Assembly (NCBI GenBank): GCA_021730105.1
Contig: CP072538.1
Span: forward strand, 1,115,161-1,179,160
Source of the DNA: Candidatus Ruthia sp. Plio_17_S18
GTDB lineage: Bacteria; Pseudomonadota; Gammaproteobacteria; PS1; Pseudothioglobaceae
Direction: 5' to 3'
Length of the DNA: 64,000 bases
Shown here: positions 32,775 to 41,804 of the stretch, piece by piece
How positions within the stretch are numbered: the stretch's first letter is position 1
Layout: each line of letters opens with the position of its first letter
Notes under the pieces: model-generated
Database searches by the model: none
The model's input: the letters and a program-made list of their open reading frames with translations, nothing else
What the model was told of the DNA's origin: nothing
Made by a program: the position numbers and the translations under genes

Positions 32775-32817
32775 AAATTGTTGCAACATAGAACTTGATG
32801 CCATTTTGCAACAATTT
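32775..32817. terminator. 12-bp perfect inverted repeat, likely terminator
   Basis: AAATTGTTGCAA (32775-32786) and TTGCAACAATTT (32806-32817) are exact reverse complements separated by 19 bases. It lies between the end of the Nudix-ThiE gene and the convergent DUF748 relic. The stem is AT-rich and the T run is short, so terminator function is only likely. Confidence 0.5.
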
Positions 32818-32824
32818 TGGACCG

Positions 32825-34307
32825 TTACCGCGAAACATCTAAAGATAATTTACTTTCTATCCAATGATTTTCTTGCGTCTCTACTTTTTTTAATTTAAGT
32901 AGTTTCAAACGTTTAGGACTGAGATCTTGACTTAATAAAAACTGATAAATAGATTGCGCCCTTTGTGATGCAAGTGTTGAAAGCTTTATATGGTCAATTA
33001 TAATATTGTGGCGCAACATCATCACGCAACACATAACCAAGCTGTAGGTTTTTTACCTGCTGAGTGCGTGTTTTGTTTGTGCTCTGAATACGATTAATGA
33101 CCGCTATACGCTCCTGATAATCGTCAACGCCAAAACGTTTTTCATGTGTATATCTCAATACTTTATAAGCAGTTGGGGCTTATTCCATGGCTTTTTTTTG
33201 ATAATTCTTTGTTTGTTACCAGCTAACAATGTGACCAATTCTTTCTCACACACAGTATTATAAACAGGGCAGATACCTAAAGATAATGACGGTCGTTTTT
33301 TTAATGCTTTAGCTATGGTGAGTAATTTTTCTTGTTCTTGTTGTAAAAGTCTTGAGTCTGCTAAAGCAAAGCCAATAGACTCTAATTGCGCATCGTCTGC
33401 GCCGAGCAACTTACCTAGAAAATTAAATGGTGCAGTAATAATGCCTGCAATAACACCGCCAAACGCCTTACAAACCAAATGTGCATAGCTAAAATATGGA
33501 TTATTAATATCTCCACGTACTAGTAAATCAACGCTTGATCTTGATTGTCCTACAACAATGCCCAAAGCCAAGGACAAAGGCAATTGTACTGACTCTGGGC
33601 TTTCAACCGACTACACAAGGCTAACTCTATCAAAGCGAATATCATTACTACCCTCAACCAAGTTGTCTATGAGTTTATAATCAAATGTCACATTCAACTT
33701 CCCAGATTTTATCTTTTGACCAATAAATTTAATCGTATAAGGGGGTCATACTGGCTGTAGAGATATCGCGAAAAGTTGCACGAATATCAGTGTTTAATGT
33801 CGGCTTTGTAGTATTTAACTAACCCGAAATCTTAAAATAACCACTCTTGTTGACATTGCCTTCAAGTTCTACTTTTAATACGGTATTTGGCTCTGTTGAA
33901 TAATTTAGAATTTGACCGTTTATATGATCAATGGAAGAATAAAAAGGCTCTATTAAAGATAAATCTGAGAATTGCATATGATTATCACTCAACGCAATCG
34001 CATCAATATGGATAGACAACGGCTGGTTATTTTGTTGATTAGCACCCTGTACCAACACAGTTTGCAAATTAAGTTGAGATTTTTGATCAAAAACAATCTG
34101 ACTATTTAACTCATCAATATCCACTTTTGATATGCGCAATACTTTATCGACAGATGAAAAATATATACCACTGCCTGTTATATGTTTCCAACTGAGTATA
34201 TTGTTCTTGTTCTGATTATCAAGAAATGTGTCGGTATTTTTGTCTGCAAGGTTGCCAGCAATATTAGTGTGTCCTTCTACTAAATCTGAATTGACTTGTA
34301 TGGTGTA
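32825..34307 (-). pseudogene. decayed DUF748 (AsmA-like) envelope protein gene
   Basis: Several minus-strand frames spell one protein in order: SWKHITGSGIYFSS and RISKVDIDELNSQIVFDQKS (34200-33820), then IPLSLALGIV-type and NNPYFSYAHLV with ITAPFNFLGKLLGADD and QQEQEKLLTIAKALKKRP (33583-33155), then LASQRAQSIYQFLLSQDLSPKRLKL and a final SLDVSR (33040-32825). These are the DUF748 repeats and C-terminus of large periplasm-spanning AsmA-like proteins thought to affect outer-membrane lipid or assembly. At least four stops or shifts and a missing N-terminus make it non-functional. Confidence 0.75.
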
Positions 34308-34800
34308 TTAGCTATTGGTTACTTTGGTTAAAGAATTGGCAATTAATGAGCCGTTTTTAACCATAATATCTGTTTCATTAAAAGTAGCAATATCATCAGA
34401 AAAATCAAAGGTGATTGTATGTGGTCTTGTACCTGTTGAACCACTGCATATACTCGTGATGGTGATGGTGTTAATCATAGGAGTAGAGTCAGGGTCGGAA
34501 TGACTGCTGCTACTGTTACTTACAACAACAGCAACGCCCAGAACCCCTAAAGCAATCGTCCAAGTAGAAATACCACTATTAGCGCCAACAACCGCACTGT
34601 TTGTGCCGATAGTATAACCATCATCTGAGAAGATTGAATAATCAATAAGTTGGGCTAATAATGTTTCTTCACCATATAACTTAACCAGTATTGAATTATC
34701 ATTAAGAAGCTTGCCTACGATATCTGTTGAGACTATAGTGGTATTATCAAATTCAACTGTGTTGATTTTGTCTGCTGTTTTTTCTAAAGTTTTCTTGCTG
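34308..34800 (-). pseudogene. fragment of a large repetitive adhesin (BapA-like prefix plus Ig-like domain)
   Basis: The frame reads AEDK-like KTADKINTVEFDNTTIV, VKLYGEETLLAQLIDYSIF and DDGYTIG, resembling the N-terminal prefix region of type I-secreted adhesins, then a low-complexity link with a hydrophobic run (ALGVLGVAVVVSNSSSS), then an Ig-like domain start (TITFDFSDDIATFNETDI). It ends at TAA 34308-34310, exactly where DUF748 sequence takes over in the same frame. Upstream it runs into the broken end of comF. Such proteins are usually thousands of residues; only about 165 remain. Confidence 0.55.
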
Positions 34801-34810
34801 TTTGTAAAAA

Positions 34811-35299
34811 TCAAGCAAAGATACTTTTGCACCATTGGCACAAGTAATGATGAAAGTCTTTATCTAGCTTTTTAGCAATGATTCTTAGTAATTCGTGGGT
34901 TTGGTTATAGCCTCGCTCTTTGATGCACACACGACTTATAGGCAGGGGAATAATGACATCATAATTGCCATTATCTTTAATTATTAAACGGTATAAACCA
35001 TACAACTGATGGGCAAAATAATCGCCAATACACAATTGGTGATTAAATTTAAACTGCTTAATGGGTTGTGTGCAAGCGTGGGAATAATCATAAAGAACAT
35101 AAATCTTGTAAAAAGCAGGGGAATGGCTCAAGCACTCGCCACACAAGTTTAAATTAGAGGAAAGTTTAACTGCGCAACAAAGGCAGCGATTATCATTAAC
35201 AACAAAACTGGATTCGCACGTTTTATACACACAAAACTTTACAGTTTCAAAGCAAAGTACGCAAGATTGCTTGGTAATTAACCCTTGGTAAAAACCCAT
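34811..35299 (-). pseudogene. comF: 3'-truncated ComF-family phosphoribosyltransferase gene
   Basis: 162 codons with the N-terminal zinc ribbon (CVLC, CLCC, CGEC pairs), YDYSHACTQPIKQFKF, IIPLPISRVCIKERGYNQTHEL. Normal ComF is about 220-240 aa; the C-terminal third, with the PRPP-binding loop, is missing, and the frame ends in QWCKSIFA. The ending abuts adhesin sequence, so a deletion probably fused the two. In competent bacteria ComF is needed for DNA uptake. The start overlaps the end of yaaA by 22 bp. Confidence 0.75.
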
Positions 35300-35937
35300 G
35301 TTGTGTCATCAGACATCTCAGCTCTAAATTGGTAATCTTCTTTGTCAAAACTTTGCAAATCCTCTGCATGAGTGATTCTATTTTTAATCATATAATTAAC
35401 CATCAAACCTCTAGCGCGCTTGGCATAAATACCAATAATTTTATAGGTATCGTTTTTAAACTCTTTACAAGCGATGTTAATAATTTTGGCATTCAAGACT
35501 GTTTGATCAATGCCTTTAAAATATTCATTAGAGGCAAGATTAATTATAGTATCGGCCTCATCTTCATTTAATATAGTTGAAATCTCATCACCCCAAAACT
35601 CATATAAATTTTTTCCCTTGGTGTTTTCAAGCCGAGTACCCATCTCCAAACGATAGGGCTGAATTAAGTCAAGTGGACGAATCACGCCGTATAGACCTGA
35701 CAACATGCGCAAGGTGTTTTGTGCAAACTCTAAATCTGCTATTGATAAAGAGGGTGCATCAATACCGCTATAAACATCGCCTTTGAATGCAAGTAATGCT
35801 TGCTTGGCATTGGTTGGATTAAAAGGAGTTGAAAATGTCTGAAAACGTTCATGGTTTAAATTGGCTAGTTTGTCACTAATTGACATCAGCTGTGCTATAT
35901 CATCTTGGGTTTTTGAAGGAGAAATAATGGCTAACAT
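35278..35937 (-). CDS. yaaA: peroxide stress protein YaaA (DUF328), internally shortened
   Basis: 219 aa with clear YaaA blocks: MLAIISPSKTQDD, MSISDKLANLNHERF, ALLAFKGDVYSGI, LRMLSGLYGVIRPLDLIQPYRLEMG (in parts), INLASNEYFK and YAKRARGLMVNYMI. E. coli YaaA is 258 aa; here about 35-40 residues after position 13 are absent with the frame kept. YaaA limits intracellular iron during peroxide stress. Whether the shortened protein works is open. Confidence 0.85.
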   Translation of the reverse strand: MLAIISPSKTQDDIAQLMSISDKLANLNHERFQTFSTPFNPTNAKQALLAFKGDVYSGIDAPSLSIADLEFAQNTLRMLSGLYGVIRPLDLIQPYRLEMGTRLENTKGKNLYEFWGDEISTILNEDEADTIINLASNEYFKGIDQTVLNAKIINIACKEFKNDTYKIIGIYAKRARGLMVNYMIKNRITHAEDLQSFDKEDYQFRAEMSDDTTWVFTKG

Positions 35938-36019
35938 TAGATAAAATTTAAGTAAAAATTGATTAATATTCTACCTTAATATGAGTGATAAATACATCAC
36001 TAAAAGGGTGCATTAGAGG

Positions 36020-36048
36020 CATTAATAGAGTATTTTTTACGTTATAAT
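36020..36048 (+). promoter_or_regulatory. possible promoter of gltB
   Basis: A perfect TATAAT at 36043-36048 lies 40 bp upstream of the gltB ATG, with only a weak -35 candidate (CATTAA, 36020-36025). An AGGAGG follows at 36050, too far from the ATG to be its ribosome site. Confidence 0.35.
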
Positions 36049-36088
36049 TAGGAGGTTTTTTCAATTTTTATTTTGTAGATTTTAACCT

Positions 36089-39000
36089 ATGAGTACCCAA
36101 TTATTACACCTACCTAAGGCGCACGGCCTTTATCATCCAAATAATGAAAAAGAGAACTGTGGCGTAGGTTTTATCGCCCACATTAAAGGCGAATCTTCAC
36201 ATCAAATTACCCTTGACGCTTTGGAAATGTTATCCAGAATGGACCATCGTGGTGGCTGTGGCTGTGAAACCAATACAGGCGATGGTGCTGGTATTTTAAC
36301 CAACATTCCACACGGGTTTTTCATTCAAGAAATTAAGCGTTTATTTGGTGTACCGGTTGAAAAAGGTGCTTATGGTGTTGGTAATATTTTCTTGCCACAA
36401 GACGACAAGCAAAGAGCACATTGTATGGGTTTGTTAGAACAATCTGTTGCGCGTGAGGGTCAAACTTTTATTGGCTGGCGTGATGTGCCTACTAATACTG
36501 ATAAAGCCAATATTGGCAATATTGCTAGAAAATCCCAACCCATAATCAAACAATTAATTATTGCTAGCGCTAAGGGAACTGACACGCCAGCTTTTGAGCG
36601 TGCACTATTTATTATCAGAAAACACACCTCAAATATCATTAGAACAGATGAAGCTTTGTCTCAAGCATTATTGTTCTACGTTTGTAGTCTGTCAAGTAGT
36701 GTTATTATTTACAAAGGCATGTTAATGGGCTCACAAGTGCTTGATTTTTATCAAGACTTATCTGATATTGAATATTCAACCTATTTAGCAATGGTACACT
36801 CACGTTTCTCAACCAACACATTTCCTTCATGGGATAGGGCGCAGCCTTGCCGCTATATGTCACATAATGGTGAAATTAACACTCGCCAAGGCAATTATAA
36901 CTGGATGCGTGCTAGAGAAGGTGTGCTGAAAAGCGACCTCTTTAAAGACGATTTGGGTAAAATTTTACCTGTTATTGAAACCGAAGTATCTGATTCTGGC
37001 AGTTTTGATAATGTGTTAGAGTTTTTGATGATGAATGGCCGTACCCTGCAAGAAGCGGTGCTAATGATGGTGCCTGAAGCTTGGCAAAATGACGACAACA
37101 TGAGTGCTTCAAAAAGAGCATTTTATGAATATTTCTCTAACGTTATGGAACCGTGGGATGGGCCTGCCTCTATTGCCTTTACAGATGGCTACTATATTGG
37201 TGCAATGCTTGATCGTAATGGCTTACGCCCTTCACGCTACTATCTAACACACGATGGACGTGTTATCATGGCAAGTGAAGTGGGCGTAGTTGATGTGGCA
37301 ACTGATAATATCAAAACCAAAGGTAGATTACGCCCAGGCAAGATGTTTTTGGTTGATTTTGACAAAGGTGAATTGATTGATGATGAGGCGATTAAATCTG
37401 AATTTGCCTCAAAAAACCCTTACCAAGACTGGCTAAATGATCAACAAATATATCTATCAGAACTTCTATGTGAAGTTGAAGCGCATAGCTTTCACCCAGA
37501 ATCATTAATTCATCGCCTACAAGCATTTGGCTATAGCATCGAAACCTTACAATTTATGTTATTGCCACTGGTTAACGAACTGCGTGACCCAGTGGGCTCT
37601 ATGGGTAACGACTCAGCACTGGCGTGTTTGTCTAGCCAATCACGCATTATTTATGACTACTTTAAACAATTATTTGCACAAGTCACCAACCCAGCAATTG
37701 ACTCTATTCGTGAAGAAGTGGTGATGTCATTGCGTTGTTCTATTGGACCAGAGGGCAATTTATTAAGTGACAATGCTGAAAATGCACACCGCTTAGTTAT
37801 TGAGCATCCAATTTTAACAAATGAAGAGGCCACCGCATTAAGACATTGCAACCATCGTGGTTGGACGAGCAAAACCATTGATATTACTTATGATATTAAT
37901 GAGGATAAGAAAGTATCTGAATTATTAGACAACATTTGCACCCAAGGTTCTCAAGCCATTCAAGACGGGCACAGTTTAATTGTACTGTCTGATCGTAATA
38001 TTGATAAAAATCGTGTTGCAATATCTAGCCTATTGGCCTCTTCTGCCCTACATAGATACTTAGTTGCCAGTGCTGAACGCACCCAAGTGGGTATTATTGT
38101 TGAAACGGGCGAGGCTCGTGAGGTTCATCACTTCTGCCTGATGATAGGTTTTGGTGCGGATGCAATTAATCCATACCTTGCATTTGAGGCATTATGGCAA
38201 GCACGTCGTGATGACATCATTGAAATTGAAAGTAATGATGTTATTATATCTGCTTATCGAAAAGGCATTGCTAAAGGCATGCTAAAAGTCATGGCAAAAA
38301 TGGGTATTTCTACCTTAGAGTCTTACAAAGGTGCACAAATTTTCGAAGCAGTAGGTCTAGCACCAGAAGTGATGGATAAGTGCTTTTTTGGCACAGCATC
38401 CCGCATTGATGGCGTTAATTTTGACATTTTGCAAACAGAAAGTGAAAAACGCCATCAACACGCTTACCAAACTAACTCTTTGGATAATTTAGGTCAATAC
38501 CATTGGCGCAGTGGCGGTGAAAAACACATGTGGGACCCACAAGCAATTTCCAACTTGCAATTAGCAGCACGCAATAATGATGAGTCTGCTTATTGGGCAT
38601 TTTCAAAACACGCCAACGAACAAGGTACGCGCAACTCAACATTACGTGGTTTGATGTCGTTTAAAACATCCAGCCCAATTTCTATTGATGACGTTGAAAA
38701 TGTTAAAGAAATTGTCAAACGCTTTGCCACAGGTGCAATGAGTTTTGGCTCTCTTTCAGCAGAATCACACGAATCACTAGCCATTGCTATGAACCGTTTG
38801 GGTGGTAAATCAAACACGGGTGAGGGTGGTGAAGATGCCAAACGCTGGACAGTAGATGCCAATGGTGACTCACGTCGTAGTGCTATTAAACAAGTAGCTT
38901 CAGGGCGTTTTGGTGTTACTATTGATTACTTAAATAACGCAGATGAAATTCAAATTAAAGTCTCGCAAGGCGCAAAACCTGGAGAAGGTGGCGAATTACC

Positions 39001-40588
39001 TGGTGCAAAAGTAGATGAAGGCATCGCCTCAATACGCCACTCCACGCCTGGCGTAGGACTTATTTCCCCGCCACCTCATCATGATATTTATTCAATTGAA
39101 GACTTATCGCAACTTATTTTTGACCTAAAGCGCTCTAATCCAGATGCACGCATTAGCGTGAAATTGGTTGCAGAAGTAGGTGTAGGCACAATTGCTGCAG
39201 GTGTTGTTAAAGCAAAGTCTGATCATATTGTTATCGCTGGACATGATGGTGGCACCGGCGCTTCACCGCTAACCTCAATCAAGCATGCAGGCCTGCCATG
39301 GGAGTTAGGATTAGCTGAAACTCATCAAACATTAGTAATGAATGGTTTACGCTCACGTGTGGTTATTCAAACAGATGGGCAGTTAAAAACAGGTAGAGAT
39401 GTTGCCATTGGTATTCTTTTAGGTGCTGAAGAGTTTGGATTTTCAACCGCACCACTGATCACCCTGGGCTGCATTATGATGCGTAAATGCCACCTAAATA
39501 CTTGCCCAGTCGGTATTGCCACACAAGACAAAGAACTACGTAAAAAATTTACAGGCAAGCCTGAACATGTGGTGAACTACTTATTTATGGTGGCTCAAGA
39601 GTTGCGTTTAATCATGTCAGAGCTTGGTTTTAAAACCGTTAATGAAATGATTGGCCGTGTTGATATGTTAGAAATGAATCAAGCGCTTAATCATTGGAAA
39701 CAAGAAACCATCAACCTAGATGCTTTATTAACACCCGCTAAAAAGCCTAGCAAAGATACAGGCACTTATCAAACCATTGCTCAAGACCATCAATTAGAAC
39801 AACAAATTGACAATATGTTAATCGAACAATCAAAATCAGCCATTAACAGTGCTAAAAAAGTTCGCATTGACTCTATTATTAGCAATGTTGATCGCTCTGT
39901 AGGCACAATGCTTGCATCACATATTGTAAAAACACGGGGTGGCAATAACTTAAAAGACGATACTATTCATATTAATTTTAAAGGCTCTGCAGGTCAATCT
40001 CTTGGTGCCTTCTTAGCAAAAGGCATCACTCTAGAAGTTGAAGGTGATGCTAATGATTATGTTGGCAAGGGGCTTTCAGGTGGTCATATCATTGTTTATC
40101 CACCTAAAGATTCAACCTTTAATGCTGAAAATGAAATCATTGCTGGCAACGTTTGTGGTTACGGCGCAACGGGTGGTGAACTGTATTTATCAGGTTGTGT
40201 ATCTGAGCGTTTCTGTGTACGTAATTCAGGCGCTATCGCTGTAGTAGAAGGCGTTGGTGATCATGGTTGTGAATATATGACAAGCGGTCGCGTTATTATT
40301 CTAGGCGAAGTGGGTCGTAACTTTGGTGCTGGCATGAGTGGCGGTATTGCTTATATCTATAACCCAAATCATACATTTGAATCTATGATCAATCCAATCA
40401 TGATTGATCTTGATCCGATGGATGATAAAGCGCAAATAGAATTGAAACAATACATCAACAATCACGCTAAATATACTGGCTCAAAAGTGGCTGCACGCAT
40501 TCTTGACAACTGGCATGATGAAATCAAGCATTTTATCAAAATCATGCCAAAAGGTTTCAAGCGTGTTCTAGCTCAAAATTCTAACTAA
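36089..40588 (+). CDS. gltB: glutamate synthase, large (alpha) subunit
   Basis: 1499-aa NADPH-type GOGAT. The N-terminal glutaminase starts at the processed Cys in KENCGVGF (residue about 24, short propeptide before it), with DHRGGCGCETNTGDGAGI. The central and FMN domains contain GEGGED and GGELPGAKVDEGIASIRHSTPGVGLISPPPHHDIYSIEDL (known block, quoted as GGELPGAKVDEGIASIRH). The 3Fe-4S cluster Cys are in MMRKCHLNTCPVG. The C-terminal GXGXG domain has GYGATGGELYLSG. Transfers the glutamine amide to 2-oxoglutarate. The small subunit gltD is not adjacent. Confidence 0.97.
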   Translation: MSTQLLHLPKAHGLYHPNNEKENCGVGFIAHIKGESSHQITLDALEMLSRMDHRGGCGCETNTGDGAGILTNIPHGFFIQEIKRLFGVPVEKGAYGVGNIFLPQDDKQRAHCMGLLEQSVAREGQTFIGWRDVPTNTDKANIGNIARKSQPIIKQLIIASAKGTDTPAFERALFIIRKHTSNIIRTDEALSQALLFYVCSLSSSVIIYKGMLMGSQVLDFYQDLSDIEYSTYLAMVHSRFSTNTFPSWDRAQPCRYMSHNGEINTRQGNYNWMRAREGVLKSDLFKDDLGKILPVIETEVSDSGSFDNVLEFLMMNGRTLQEAVLMMVPEAWQNDDNMSASKRAFYEYFSNVMEPWDGPASIAFTDGYYIGAMLDRNGLRPSRYYLTHDGRVIMASEVGVVDVATDNIKTKGRLRPGKMFLVDFDKGELIDDEAIKSEFASKNPYQDWLNDQQIYLSELLCEVEAHSFHPESLIHRLQAFGYSIETLQFMLLPLVNELRDPVGSMGNDSALACLSSQSRIIYDYFKQLFAQVTNPAIDSIREEVVMSLRCSIGPEGNLLSDNAENAHRLVIEHPILTNEEATALRHCNHRGWTSKTIDITYDINEDKKVSELLDNICTQGSQAIQDGHSLIVLSDRNIDKNRVAISSLLASSALHRYLVASAERTQVGIIVETGEAREVHHFCLMIGFGADAINPYLAFEALWQARRDDIIEIESNDVIISAYRKGIAKGMLKVMAKMGISTLESYKGAQIFEAVGLAPEVMDKCFFGTASRIDGVNFDILQTESEKRHQHAYQTNSLDNLGQYHWRSGGEKHMWDPQAISNLQLAARNNDESAYWAFSKHANEQGTRNSTLRGLMSFKTSSPISIDDVENVKEIVKRFATGAMSFGSLSAESHESLAIAMNRLGGKSNTGEGGEDAKRWTVDANGDSRRSAIKQVASGRFGVTIDYLNNADEIQIKVSQGAKPGEGGELPGAKVDEGIASIRHSTPGVGLISPPPHHDIYSIEDLSQLIFDLKRSNPDARISVKLVAEVGVGTIAAGVVKAKSDHIVIAGHDGGTGASPLTSIKHAGLPWELGLAETHQTLVMNGLRSRVVIQTDGQLKTGRDVAIGILLGAEEFGFSTAPLITLGCIMMRKCHLNTCPVGIATQDKELRKKFTGKPEHVVNYLFMVAQELRLIMSELGFKTVNEMIGRVDMLEMNQALNHWKQETINLDALLTPAKKPSKDTGTYQTIAQDHQLEQQIDNMLIEQSKSAINSAKKVRIDSIISNVDRSVGTMLASHIVKTRGGNNLKDDTIHINFKGSAGQSLGAFLAKGITLEVEGDANDYVGKGLSGGHIIVYPPKDSTFNAENEIIAGNVCGYGATGGELYLSGCVSERFCVRNSGAIAVVEGVGDHGCEYMTSGRVIILGEVGRNFGAGMSGGIAYIYNPNHTFESMINPIMIDLDPMDDKAQIELKQYINNHAKYTGSKVAARILDNWHDEIKHFIKIMPKGFKRVLAQNSN

Positions 40589-40647
40589 CAAACCTTTAAG
40601 AAAATGGTCGTGGCAATAACAAAAGGCATCCGCATTGTTGGTTACCT

Positions 40648-41139
40648 TTAGTCCATATTCCTTTGTAAGATGACTAAATCATAGGCATGTAGATTTTTCT
40701 CATCAGCTTGATGAGAGTCACGGCTAAGTTCGCTAAATTGAGTGCGGTCAAATTCTGGAAAGTAGGCATCGCCCTCAAATTTACCATTAACTTCGGTGAT
40801 ATAGAGTCTATCAACCTTATTTACCATTTGTTCGTAAAAAGATGCACCACCCATAATAATCAGTTCATTATCACCACTAGCCAGACTTAATGCTGCATGA
40901 ATACTATCAACAACATCACAACCGTCAGCCTTAAACTTTGTATTACGACTCACAATAATATTGCGACGATTAGGCAGTGATCTGCCAATAGAGTCATAAG
41001 TTTTGCGCCCCATTAAGACAGCCTTACCTATCGTTGTTTTTTTAAAATAAGCCAAATCAGCTGGCAAATGCCAAGGCAAAGCATTGTTTTTACCAATAAG
41101 CTGATTGTCATCCATTGCCACAATAATAGATAATTTCAT
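40648..41139 (-). CDS. folA: dihydrofolate reductase
   Basis: 163-aa enzyme reducing dihydrofolate with NADPH. Motifs: IVAMDDNQLIGKNNALPWHLPADL (in parts IGKNNALPWHLP; the active-site Asp is at LPADLAYF), VLMGRKTYDSIGRSLPNRRNIIVSR and the Ile-Met-Gly-Gly IIMGGASFY. Convergent with gltB (59-bp gap) and divergent from the Maf gene. Confidence 0.96.
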   Translation of the reverse strand: MKLSIIVAMDDNQLIGKNNALPWHLPADLAYFKKTTIGKAVLMGRKTYDSIGRSLPNRRNIIVSRNTKFKADGCDVVDSIHAALSLASGDNELIIMGGASFYEQMVNKVDRLYITEVNGKFEGDAYFPEFDRTQFSELSRDSHQADEKNLHAYDLVILQRNMD

Positions 41140-41193
41140 AGAAAAAGTTTCAATTGAAGTAAAATTATGTCTATTTTACAAATATCACTCGTT

Positions 41194-41799
41194 ATGGTGT
41201 CATTAATTCTTGCCTCAAGCTCACCCTTTAGAAAAACATTACTTACCAAGCTAGGGTTAACTTTTGAGGCGCATTCACCAAAGATTGACGAATCAAGAAA
41301 AGAGGGTGAAACACCAGAGCAGCTGGTTTATCGTCTGGCTCAAGCAAAGGCCAAAGAAATTGCAAAAACGCATCATGGATTAATCATTGCTTCTGATCAA
41401 GTCGCAACACTTGCTCATGGTAAAAACGCTGATGATGAGGTATTAACCAAGCCAAAAAACCACGAGAATGCCATTAAACAGCTACAGCAAAGTTCTGGAA
41501 ATACAGTAACTTTTCTTACAAGTTTGGCACTTTTAAATACAAGTACCAACGATATACAAACTAAAGTTGAAACCTTTAAAGTGGTTTTTAAAGATTTGAG
41601 CATTGAACAAATTGAATATTACCTTAAAAAAGAAACTCCTTATAACTGTGCTGGTAGTTTTAAATCAGAAAGCATAGGTATTAGTTTATTTAAACGTATG
41701 ATTGGCAATGACCCAAATAGTTTGATTGGCTTACCACTTATTCAACTCATCACAATGCTAGAAAATGAAGGCATTAACATTCTAACTGACAATAACTAA
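41194..41799 (+). CDS. yceF: Maf-family nucleotide pyrophosphatase (YceF-like)
   Basis: About 201 aa. It begins LILASSSPFRKTLL (N-terminal Maf motif), with FEAHSPKIDESRKEGETPEQLVYRLAQAKA (in parts), IASDQVA (catalytic Asp), TPYNCAGSFKSESIGISLF and NDPNSLIGLPL. The E-x-GSFK-ES-G pattern is that of the YceF subfamily, which hydrolyses m7GTP. An ATG at 41167 adds nine residues; I prefer ATG 41194 because the family begins immediately before LILASSS. Confidence 0.9.
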   Translation: MVSLILASSSPFRKTLLTKLGLTFEAHSPKIDESRKEGETPEQLVYRLAQAKAKEIAKTHHGLIIASDQVATLAHGKNADDEVLTKPKNHENAIKQLQQSSGNTVTFLTSLALLNTSTNDIQTKVETFKVVFKDLSIEQIEYYLKKETPYNCAGSFKSESIGISLFKRMIGNDPNSLIGLPLIQLITMLENEGINILTDNN

Positions 41800-41804
41800 A
41801 CGTT

